64,000 nucleotides of DNA from DASZUK01 sp035547695 (GTDB lineage: Bacteria > Actinomycetota > Acidimicrobiia > Acidimicrobiales > RAAP-2), in contig DASZUK010000044.1 in the NCBI GenBank assembly GCA_035547695.1, positions 1-64,000 on the forward strand, in the 5' to 3' direction. The position numbers were made by a program, and so were the translations under genes. Shown one piece after another: positions 57,669 to 64,000 of this stretch. Numbering within the stretch: position 1 is the first letter of the stretch; each line of letters opens with the position of its first letter. Below the pieces are notes generated by a model. The model was not told the DNA's origin, searched no databases, and was given only the letters and a program-made list of their open reading frames with translations.

Positions 57669-59561
57669 ATGGTGCAGGACCCCAGCCCCGACACCCGGCC
57701 GGCCGGAGCCGGCGGCCGGTGGGCCGGGACCTCGGAGACGTCGCTGCGCCGGTTCTCCCAGACCGAGACCGCCGGCGCGGTGGCCCTCCTGGCGGCCGCC
57801 GTGGCGGCCCTGGTGTGGGCCAACGTCGCCGGCGGCAGCTACCACCGGGTCTGGACCACCCACCTCGGCCTCCACGTCGGCGGCGCCGGCATCGACCTGA
57901 CCCTGGCCGAGTGGATCAACACCGGCCTGATGGCCCTGTTCTTCTTCGTCGTCGGCCTGGAGGCCCGCCGCGAGCTCGACATGGGCGACCTCCGCGAACG
58001 CCGGCGGGTCGTCCTGCCGGCCGTGGCCGGCGTCGGCGGCATGGCGGCCGCCGTCGGCCTGTACCTGGCCTGGAACGCCGGCCGTCCCGGCGCCGGGGGG
58101 TGGGCGGTGGCCATGTCCACGGACACCGCCTTCGCCCTCGGCGTCCTCGCCCTGGTCGGCCCCCGGTTCTCCGAGCGCCTCCGGGCCTTCCTGCTGACGG
58201 TGGTGGTCGCCGACGACATCGTCGCCCTGCTGGTCATCACCTTCGGGTACACCGACCACGTCTCGGTGGTCCCCCTGGTGGTGGCCGCCGCCCTGTTCGT
58301 GGTGGCCGCCGTCGTCATCCGGCTCCGCCTGCCCACCGGCTGGCCGGTCGCCGTGGTGGCCGTCGCCATCTGGGTGGCCCTGTCCAAGTCCGGGGTCGAC
58401 CCCCTGGTCACCGGCCTGGCCATGGGGCTGCTCATCTACGCCTCCCCCGCCGTCCGGGTCGACCTGGAACGGGCCACCGAGCTGTTCCGCGGCTTCCGGG
58501 AGCAACCCACCCCGGAGCTGGCCCGGGCCGCCGGCCGCGGGGTCCGGGCCGCGGTGTCCCCGAACGAACGCCTGCAGGAGCGGTTCCACCCCTGGACCAG
58601 CTTCGTGGTGGTGCCCCTGTTCGCCCTGTCCAACGCCGGCCTCCCCGTCACCGGTTCGGTGCTGGCCACCGCCTTCACCTCCCCGGTGACCCTCGGCATC
58701 GTCGTCGGCTACGTCGTCGGCAAGCCGGTCGGCGTGCTCGGGCTGTCCTGGCTGACCGCCCGGGCCTCCGGCGGCCGGTTGCGGCCCCCGGTCGGCTGGC
58801 TCGCCGTCGCCGGCGCCGGCACCCTGGCCGGGGTCGGGTTCACCGTGTCCCTGCTGGTGGCCACCGTCGCCTTCAGCGGGCTGGCCCTGGAGGAGGCCAA
58901 GATCGGCATCCTCACCGCCGCCGTCGGCTCCTCCCTGGTCACCTGGGCCGTGTTCCGGGTGGCCCGCCTGCTGCACGGCCCCCGACGGGCCCGCCTGCTG
59001 CTCGGCACCACCGACGCCGTCGAGGACCTGGCGGTCCCCGTCGACGACGACCGCGACCACGTCCGCGGCCCCGCCGCCGCGCCGATCACCCTGGTCGAGT
59101 ACGGCGACTTCGAGTGCCCGTACTGCGGCCAGGCCGAACCGGTGGTCCGGGAGCTCCTGGCCGACTTCGGCGACCTCCGCTACGTCTGGCGGCACCTGCC
59201 CCTCCGCGACGTCCACCCCGACGCCCAACTGGCCGCCGAAGCCTCCGAAGCCGCAGCCCGGCAGGGCGCGTTCTGGCCGATGCACGATCAACTGCTCGAC
59301 CACCAGGGGGCCCTGGCCCCCGGCGACCTGGTCGGGTACGCCCGCCGGCTCGACCTCGACGTCGACCGGTTCGTGGCCGACCTGAAGGCCCACGCCGGCG
59401 CCGATCGGGTCGACGACGACGTCGACAGCGCCGACCTGTCCGGGGTCGCCGGCACCCCGTCCTTCTTCATCAACGGCCGCCGCCACCACGGCGCCTACGA
59501 CATCGGCTCCCTCACCCGGGCCATCCGGCTGGCCCGGGCCGGCGCCGTCGCCAGCCGGTAG
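57669..59561 (+). CDS. nhaA: NhaA-type Na+/H+ antiporter fused to a DsbA-like thioredoxin domain
   Basis: Residues about 25-430 are NhaA with 12 TMs: FFFVVGLEARRELDMGDL, the paired Asp in FLLTVVVADDIVALLVI (the ion-binding DD), and GVGFTVSLLVATVAF. Residues about 455-630 are a thioredoxin-fold domain with the redox pair CPYC in EYGDFECPYCGQAEPVVREL and the cis-Pro loop AGTPSFFINGRRHHGAYD. NhaA-thioredoxin fusions are known in actinobacteria, but their function is unclear. ATG at 57669 gives 630 aa. It is divergent from vapBC. The YdcF-like gene starts 4 nt after the stop. Confidence 0.93.
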   Translation: MVQDPSPDTRPAGAGGRWAGTSETSLRRFSQTETAGAVALLAAAVAALVWANVAGGSYHRVWTTHLGLHVGGAGIDLTLAEWINTGLMALFFFVVGLEARRELDMGDLRERRRVVLPAVAGVGGMAAAVGLYLAWNAGRPGAGGWAVAMSTDTAFALGVLALVGPRFSERLRAFLLTVVVADDIVALLVITFGYTDHVSVVPLVVAAALFVVAAVVIRLRLPTGWPVAVVAVAIWVALSKSGVDPLVTGLAMGLLIYASPAVRVDLERATELFRGFREQPTPELARAAGRGVRAAVSPNERLQERFHPWTSFVVVPLFALSNAGLPVTGSVLATAFTSPVTLGIVVGYVVGKPVGVLGLSWLTARASGGRLRPPVGWLAVAGAGTLAGVGFTVSLLVATVAFSGLALEEAKIGILTAAVGSSLVTWAVFRVARLLHGPRRARLLLGTTDAVEDLAVPVDDDRDHVRGPAAAPITLVEYGDFECPYCGQAEPVVRELLADFGDLRYVWRHLPLRDVHPDAQLAAEASEAAARQGAFWPMHDQLLDHQGALAPGDLVGYARRLDLDVDRFVADLKAHAGADRVDDDVDSADLSGVAGTPSFFINGRRHHGAYDIGSLTRAIRLARAGAVASR

Positions 59562-59565
59562 CGGC

Positions 59566-60177
59566 GTGGACCGGACCCCACCGGCCGCGGACCGTCCCGT
59601 CCCGGACCCGGCCGAGCCCGCCACCCTGGACCGGCCTCGGCGTGGACCTCGGCGTCGGCCTCGGCGTCGGCGCTGGCCGGCCGTTGTCGGGGCCGTCGCC
59701 GTCCTCCTCGTCGCCTACGCCGTCGTCACCGTCGTCTTCTTCGTCCGCCCCGACCTCGGCACGGTCCGCAGACCTCAGGCCGTGGTGGTCCTCGGCGGCT
59801 ACGGCGACCGACTGCAGCGCGGCATCGCGGTCGCCCACGCCCACCACGTCCCCGTCCTCGAGCTGTCCGGCTACGGCCCCGAGGAGTGCCCCGTCGAGCC
59901 CGGGCTGCAGGTCCGCTGCTTCATCCCCCACCCCCGGTCCACCCAGGGCGAGGCCCGGGCCATCGCCGCCATCGCCCGCACCCGGCACTGGGACCGGCTG
60001 CTGGTCGTCGCCGGCACCACCCAGGTGTCCAGGGCCCGCCTCCGCATCGACCGCTGCTACCGCGGCCAGACCGCGTTCGCCGACCTCGACCCCACCGGGT
60101 TCGGCGCCTGGGTCCACTTCGTCGCCTACGACCAGGCCGCCATGGTCAAGGCCCTGGTCTGGCAGTGGGGCTGCTAG
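59566..60177 (+). CDS. YdcF/SanA-like (DUF218) membrane protein
   Basis: A basic N-terminus and one TM (about 38-60, VVGAVAVLLVAYAVVTVVFFV) precede a DUF218 domain: QAVVVLGGYGDRLQRGIAVAHAHHVPVLELSGYG, TQGEARAIAAIARTRHWDRLLVVAGTTQVSRARLRIDRCY. Members of this family (SanA, ElyC, YdcF) affect envelope integrity or bind SAM; the enzymatic role is not settled. GTG start 4 nt after the NhaA fusion gene suggests co-transcription. 203 aa, complete. Confidence 0.85.
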   Translation: MDRTPPAADRPVPDPAEPATLDRPRRGPRRRPRRRRWPAVVGAVAVLLVAYAVVTVVFFVRPDLGTVRRPQAVVVLGGYGDRLQRGIAVAHAHHVPVLELSGYGPEECPVEPGLQVRCFIPHPRSTQGEARAIAAIARTRHWDRLLVVAGTTQVSRARLRIDRCYRGQTAFADLDPTGFGAWVHFVAYDQAAMVKALVWQWGC

Positions 60178-60807
60178 CCCGCAGCCCCCTCGTCCTCGTC
60201 CTCGTCCCCGGCGCCGTCGTCCTCGTCGGCGTCGTGCTCGAACTGCCGCAACAGCGACTCCAGCAGCACCAACCGCTCCGGGTCCCCCGACGCCGCCCGG
60301 GGGCTCCCGCCCCGCGGCGTTCCGGGACCGCCGCGGCAGCCGGGGCTGCCGGACACCCTCCTCGCGGGCCAGTGCGCCAGCCAGCCGGTCCAGGGCTCCG
60401 GCGGCCAGCACCTCCGCCCGATCGACGTCGCCCGCCCCCTCCGCCAGCCCGACAGCCAACCAGGCCAGCCCGTTCTCGCCGTCCACGCGGGCGCCGATCG
60501 CCGCCGTCAGATCCCGGGCCCGGTCCTCCCCGACCTCCGCCGCGATGGACAGCCCGAACCCGATACCGGTGTCGGGGACGGCCAAGAACGCCGCGTAAAA
60601 CGCGTCGCCGAGCAACCCGGCGGCCTGCTCCGCCACGGCATCCGCAGCCACCTCCGGGTCCTCGGCGGCGGCCGCCACCTCCCCCAACGCCGCCCTGACC
60701 GCGTCCACCAACCGGTCCGCTTCCCGACGGTGCGCCCGGCGCCGCTCCGCCTATACCGCCTGGTGCTGCCAGCGGCGGCGCTGCCGCCGATCTCGTTTCC
60801 TGGCCAT
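60174..60807 (-). pseudogene. broken gene of unknown function (amber stop and frameshift)
   Basis: From the ATG at 60807 the frame reads MARKRDRRQRRRWQHQAV, meets TAG at 60751-60753, and continues in the same frame as AERRRAHRREADRLVDAVRAALGEVAAAAEDPEVAADAV and so on to about 60330. There coding character passes to a neighbouring frame (GDPERLVLLESLLRQFEHDADEDDGAG) that ends at 60174; the likely slip is the G-run near 60290-60310. The product would be a basic, then acidic helical protein of about 210 residues without a domain I recognise. Two defects argue for a pseudogene. Translation could still restart at TTG/GTG near 60711. Confidence 0.6.
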
Positions 60808-60858
60808 GAGGCGGACCCTACCGAAACCGGTCCAGCGGGCTCGACGATGGGTCAGGAC

Positions 60859-61596
60859 CTAACCACCGGGACGACGCCGCCGGTAGCCGCGAACGACAGT
60901 GCCGTTCTTGCGACGATACGGAGTCACGACGATGACGCCCGCTCCCAGAGCGCCAGGTGAGTGCCCTTCCGCAACATGTTGCGCTTTGACGCGGGCGACG
61001 ATCTCTTCCGCCTCTTTGAGCTCCACCTTCAGTCGCCTGCGGAGCGCGTTGTGCCGCCCCGGCCGCGTCACTCGCTTGACCATCCCCAGGAGGTAGAGGC
61101 GTTCCTCCGGCGTAACGTCCGTGTCGGCAAGCGCGTCGAGGAGCCCGGCTCCCGTCACCATCCCCGCGCCGACAAGCGCCTCCGTGAACTCGCGATCCTT
61201 CGGCCGTCTCGCGAGGAGCTTCGAGATGCACAGGTCATGAGGCTCGGGGCACCACCCAGCAACGCCTGTGGTGTTCGGCGTGGAGACTCGGATGGCGCGG
61301 TCGACCCAGCCTCGCGGCAGCCGGGGAAGCGACTGCAGCGAAACACCTTCCGCGTAGTAGCCGAAGCTGCTGTGGAATTGGGTCCCTTCGCCAAGTGCGC
61401 CGTTGACCGACATGGCCTTCTCGTCCGTAGGATCGATCCAGGCAGCTATGTCAACCTCGTTGGACCGCATGACGGAACGGGGAGGGTTTGGGATGGTTCC
61501 GAGCACTGCTTGGCTGCCGATGATCACCACATCGTCCTCGCCGAGGATGGCACCAGCAGCCCTGATGATGTGCTCAAGCTGGCTCCGGGACACCAC
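60859..61596 (-). CDS. nucleotidyltransferase-like protein (DUF6036/AbiEii-related), probable toxin
   Basis: A 245-aa protein. SRSQLEHIIRAAGAILGEDDVVIIGSQAVLGTIP holds the G-S motif of nucleotidyltransferases, and SNEVDIAAWIDP supplies a D-x-D-like acidic pair after it. The middle GVSLQSLPRLPRGWVDRAIRV and PEPHDLCISKLLARRPKDREF are typical of DUF6036 proteins. The C-terminus is basic and ends GYRRRRPGG. GTG at 61596 is 2 nt after the HTH gene stop, so the two are coupled. Pairs of an XRE gene and such a nucleotidyltransferase behave as toxin-antitoxin or phage-defence modules in related families; the activity here is inference. Confidence 0.75.
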   Translation of the reverse strand: MVSRSQLEHIIRAAGAILGEDDVVIIGSQAVLGTIPNPPRSVMRSNEVDIAAWIDPTDEKAMSVNGALGEGTQFHSSFGYYAEGVSLQSLPRLPRGWVDRAIRVSTPNTTGVAGWCPEPHDLCISKLLARRPKDREFTEALVGAGMVTGAGLLDALADTDVTPEERLYLLGMVKRVTRPGRHNALRRRLKVELKEAEEIVARVKAQHVAEGHSPGALGAGVIVVTPYRRKNGTVVRGYRRRRPGG

Positions 61597-61598
61597 CG

Positions 61599-62096
61599 CT
61601 AACGTCCGACTGCCGCCAGACGCTCCTCTTCGGAGAGCACTGTGGGGAACGGACTGGTTGGACGCAGCGCTCGCGCCCTCTGGCTCGTCGACGTCAGCAC
61701 CTCGATCAGCTCTGCGTCGCCACCTGCGAGCAGGCGCTCCCATTCGTCCCAGTATGGAGACGTGGGGGAGTCCGGATTCTGGCGCCTCCAACGAGCCAGC
61801 GTCGACCGGCCGATCGCCCTCACGCGAGCCGGGTCGGAGTGCAGCTTCTCGGCGATTGCTCGACCGATGGCCAGCGACCGGCGATCGGGTGCGGTCAGCC
61901 GCGGCAGGGCCTCGACGGCAAGATCGGCTCCCGCAGCGTCGATGATCCGACTGAGCGTCGAGAGCCGAGGTTCCTTCTTGCCCGTCTCGTACAACGCAAT
62001 AGTGGCGGCGGACGTCCCGCTGAGGGTAGCCAAGTCGCGTTGGGAGAGCCCGGCGTCGTTCCGGGCCGATCGGATGAGCTGACCGACGTCCTGCAT
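61599..62096 (-). CDS. XRE-family HTH protein, probable antitoxin/regulator of the nucleotidyltransferase
   Basis: A 165-aa protein with an N-terminal HTH (VGQLIRSARNDAGLSQRDLATLSGTSAATIALYETGKKEPRLSTLSRII). The C-terminal half has a second region (LHSDPARVRAIGRSTLARWRRQNPDSPTSPYWDEWERLL) seen in antitoxins of nucleotidyltransferase pairs. ATG at 62096 directly abuts a 24-bp inverted repeat. First gene of a two-gene unit. Less GC-rich than the neighbours, consistent with horizontal transfer. Confidence 0.85.
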   Translation of the reverse strand: MQDVGQLIRSARNDAGLSQRDLATLSGTSAATIALYETGKKEPRLSTLSRIIDAAGADLAVEALPRLTAPDRRSLAIGRAIAEKLHSDPARVRAIGRSTLARWRRQNPDSPTSPYWDEWERLLAGGDAELIEVLTSTSQRARALRPTSPFPTVLSEEERLAAVGR

Positions 62097-62120
62097 GCTG
62101 CTATCCTATCAGATAGCAGC
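62097..62120. promoter_or_regulatory. perfect 9-bp inverted repeat overlapping the leaderless promoter of the HTH gene
   Basis: GCTGCTATC and GATAGCAGC are exact inverted copies separated by six bases. On the minus strand the element contains TAGGAT, ending 6 nt before the ATG. The HTH protein is the likely binder, shutting off its own operon. Confidence 0.7.
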
Positions 62121-62194
62121 AGAGCCGAGGCATCTGGGCCTCATGGACCTGATCACCACCGACCCCGAGCAGGGCCGGTTGCTGCTGGCTGCAA

Positions 62195-63955
62195 CTACAC
62201 GCCTCCGCCTCGCAGGACCAGTTGCTCGTCCTGACCGACCGCGGGCCCTTGCGATCCGAATGCGGTGCAAGGACCAGCGGCCGGGCACGACACCGACGAC
62301 ACGTCCTGGATGTTCAACGGAACCGGACCTCCGTCGGCAGGGGCGGACCCCCGCGCCGGGGGCAGGGGCAACGACGTCCACGTCGTCCCACCGTCATGCG
62401 TGGACTCGATCACCCCCAGTGGACGCCCCGATGCACTGCCGGCGGCCCAGCAGCTCTCGCTCGACGGACACGAAATGGACGCCAGGGCCAACTGGCCGTT
62501 CCCGATCTGGCCGGCAACCGACCACGATCTGCCGCCATCCTCGCTCACGAAGGCCTCGGTCGGCGCCGAAGGAGTGCTCCCGCCACCGACCGGCACCGGG
62601 AGGTCCCCGACTGCCACGCAGCGATCTGCCACAGCACAGGACACCGCGCGAAGCGGGACCGGGGCCGCAGGCACCGAACCCACCTGCCACGTCCGCCCCC
62701 CGTCCGAGCTGTACCGGGCGGCAGGCATCGGGTTGCCTGCTGACATGACCAGACTCGGCGTGCCCACTGCCACACATATCTCGGCCGTCGGACACGACAG
62801 TCCGGCACCGTTTACGAAGAACGGCCCCGGCAGGGCGACTTTGGCCCACGAATTGCCGCCATCGGCGCTCACCACCGCGACCGATGTCCCCATGCTCCCT
62901 GTGGCCGCCGTTGGACCGTATCCGAGGCCGACGCAATGGGCCGGTGATCCGCAGGTCACGTCGACCAGGGCCGCCACCCCGGACGTCACGGGCCGGACGA
63001 TCCACCTGGCCCCCCCGTCGGAGGTGACCAAGACGGCGGCCTCGTTCCCTGGCCCGTGTGCCGGATCTGTTCGGCGACTCGCACCGACCAGGCAACGTTC
63101 GTCGTCGAGGCACGCCACCGACGTCGTCGTCTTCCATCCGGCGGGCAACGGCAACCCTTGCCAGGTTGCGCCGCCGTCCTCGGTCCTCATCACGACGGTG
63201 CCGCCACCCTCGGTCGCCGCTTCATCTGCATAACAGACAAGCCCGGTCGAGCACGCGGCCGTGGCGGTGCTGGTTCCCGACCCCCCGTCGGCTTCCCATG
63301 TGGCGTCGCCGATGAACCCCGCCAATCGCCACACCACAGACGAGCGGTGCAGCTCCGCCGGGGGCGGCACGGTGGACCCGCCGAAGACGAGGACCAGCGA
63401 CACGGCGAGCGCGACCATCGCTGCGGCCAACGAGGGCACCGTCACCCGAACACCCCCAAGGGTGGGGTGCCGGCGGTGCGACCGGCGCTCCCCGACGGCC
63501 GATACCGATGCCGAGGGGACGGGGTTGAGAACACGGCTCCATGCCGATCCCGGAAGCTCCCCGCAGGCGGCACAGAAGTCCGCGTACCACTGCCGGGCAT
63601 CGCCAGCGACCACCCGGCAGACCGCGTCACGCGTCTCCTTCCGTGGCCTGGCCACGAACGCGGCCAGGGCGACTTTGGCCGGTTCCTCCAAGGGCTGGCC
63701 GAACCTCGGCGGGCCGCCCTGGCCGGTCCTGAGCCAGCTCGCCCGCGCCCACCGGGTCTCCGAGAGGGGTGACGATCGCCATGCCGAGAAGGGCCGCTCC
63801 TGGCAGGCGTCACCGATGTCCCGCAGCCACCGGCCGTACGCACCAGGAGCAGTGGACAGCAGCGCCGACTCGGTTGCCTCGTTTGGAGCATCGGCGTAGG
63901 CCGAGAACGCGGCATCGAGGCGAGAGGTCCCTCCGTTCGACGGCCCTTCGGTCAA
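62195..63955 (-). CDS. single-pass membrane protein with BNR/Asp-box-like beta-propeller repeats
   Basis: A cytoplasmic part of about 165 residues is followed by one TM (about 172-192, SLAAAMVALAVSLVLVFGG) and an extracellular region of about 390 residues. The latter repeats S-x-DGG-x-W at intervals (TEDGGATW, TSDGGARW, SADGGNSW, SSDGGRTW, SEDGGRSW, THDGGTTW), each with an S-C-x-x-x-x-x-C element, as in sialidase-type Asp boxes of photosystem-assembly-like propellers. Function unknown. The start is uncertain: TTG at 63955 is the first clear start after a stop at about 63993. The cytoplasmic part resembles no domain I recognise. Confidence 0.75.
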   Translation of the reverse strand: MTEGPSNGGTSRLDAAFSAYADAPNEATESALLSTAPGAYGRWLRDIGDACQERPFSAWRSSPLSETRWARASWLRTGQGGPPRFGQPLEEPAKVALAAFVARPRKETRDAVCRVVAGDARQWYADFCAACGELPGSAWSRVLNPVPSASVSAVGERRSHRRHPTLGGVRVTVPSLAAAMVALAVSLVLVFGGSTVPPPAELHRSSVVWRLAGFIGDATWEADGGSGTSTATAACSTGLVCYADEAATEGGGTVVMRTEDGGATWQGLPLPAGWKTTTSVACLDDERCLVGASRRTDPAHGPGNEAAVLVTSDGGARWIVRPVTSGVAALVDVTCGSPAHCVGLGYGPTAATGSMGTSVAVVSADGGNSWAKVALPGPFFVNGAGLSCPTAEICVAVGTPSLVMSAGNPMPAARYSSDGGRTWQVGSVPAAPVPLRAVSCAVADRCVAVGDLPVPVGGGSTPSAPTEAFVSEDGGRSWSVAGQIGNGQLALASISCPSSESCWAAGSASGRPLGVIESTHDGGTTWTSLPLPPARGSAPADGGPVPLNIQDVSSVSCPAAGPCTAFGSQGPAVGQDEQLVLRGGGV

Positions 63956-64000
63956 CGCAGATTCCCCAATCTGGTCCTCTTGCCAGTACAGCCATCACCA

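Noticed and set aside
57519..59624. Extension of vapB to a 789-residue protein
   Set aside because: The extra part is antisense to the NhaA fusion; the Rv0623-like domain begins at 57518 right after a -10 box.
1..64000. tRNA, rRNA, insertion sequence, integrase or phage genes
   Set aside because: I looked for CCA-ended tRNA shapes, transposase DDE or tyrosine-recombinase motifs and found none that could be supported.

Overview
The window is very GC-rich, almost entirely coding, and reads as actinobacterial chromosome. Evidence for this is a mycothiol ligase (mshC-type), an F420-dependent NADP reductase, a phosphatidylinositol-mannoside operon (pgsA, acyltransferase, pimA), frequent GTG/TTG starts, and many operons with a -10 element directly in front of the start codon (leaderless transcripts). 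Three secreted proteins carry a repeat of the form GYW-x4-DGG-x-F-x-FGDA-x-F-x-GSMGG, which I associate with deep-branching Actinobacteria such as Acidimicrobiia. That placement is inference; no rRNA gene is present.

Read right to left on the minus strand, housekeeping genes keep the order known from Mycobacterium tuberculosis (Rv2614c down to Rv2559c): thrS, HIT, pgsA, PIM acyltransferase, pimA, pdxS, pdxT, yebC, ruvC-ruvA-ruvB, yajC-secD-secF, relA, hisS, aspS, rarA. Accessory DNA sits in the gaps of this backbone. Examples are a two-component system, a Phd/RelE pair and a GH3 hydrolase between ruvB and yajC; amtB-glnK, an M48 protease, vapBC and a truncated surface protein between pimA and pdxS; and an EF-G paralogue, a decayed toxin-antitoxin pair, a collagen-like BclB-type protein, a TPR lipoprotein and a GT2 glycosyltransferase between HIT and pgsA.

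Layout: 1-325 is the start of an ABC substrate-binding protein. 743-12096 (minus) holds an acyl-CoA synthetase, sedolisin, rarA, aspS, hisS and relA. 12401-16154 is yajC-secDF. 16458-22572 (plus) is the regulatory/GH3 insert. 22578-31014 (minus) is ruvCAB, a GT-C enzyme, yebC, a PP2C phosphatase and pdxST. 31060-34917 is the surface-protein remnant, vapBC and M48. 35299-36998 (plus) is amtB-glnK. 37006-39982 (minus) is PIM synthesis. 40230-46605 is the EF-G/collagen/GT2 region. 46676-49317 is HIT-thrS. Right of thrS lie two more toxin-antitoxin pairs, a uracil-DNA glycosylase, a coiled-coil protein, mshC, npdG, two regulators, an MFS exporter, an NhaA-thioredoxin fusion, a YdcF-like protein, a pseudogene, an HTH/nucleotidyltransferase pair and a BNR-repeat membrane protein.

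The most unusual features are: a collagen-like protein joining the GYW-type repeat to a BclB C-terminal domain, next to a glycosyltransferase; a roughly 45-bp element with a 20-bp palindrome found both at the start of an XRE regulator gene and upstream of relA; an 11-bp-periodic GlnR-like array before amtB; and several HTH or antitoxin genes whose palindromic operator overlaps a leaderless promoter.
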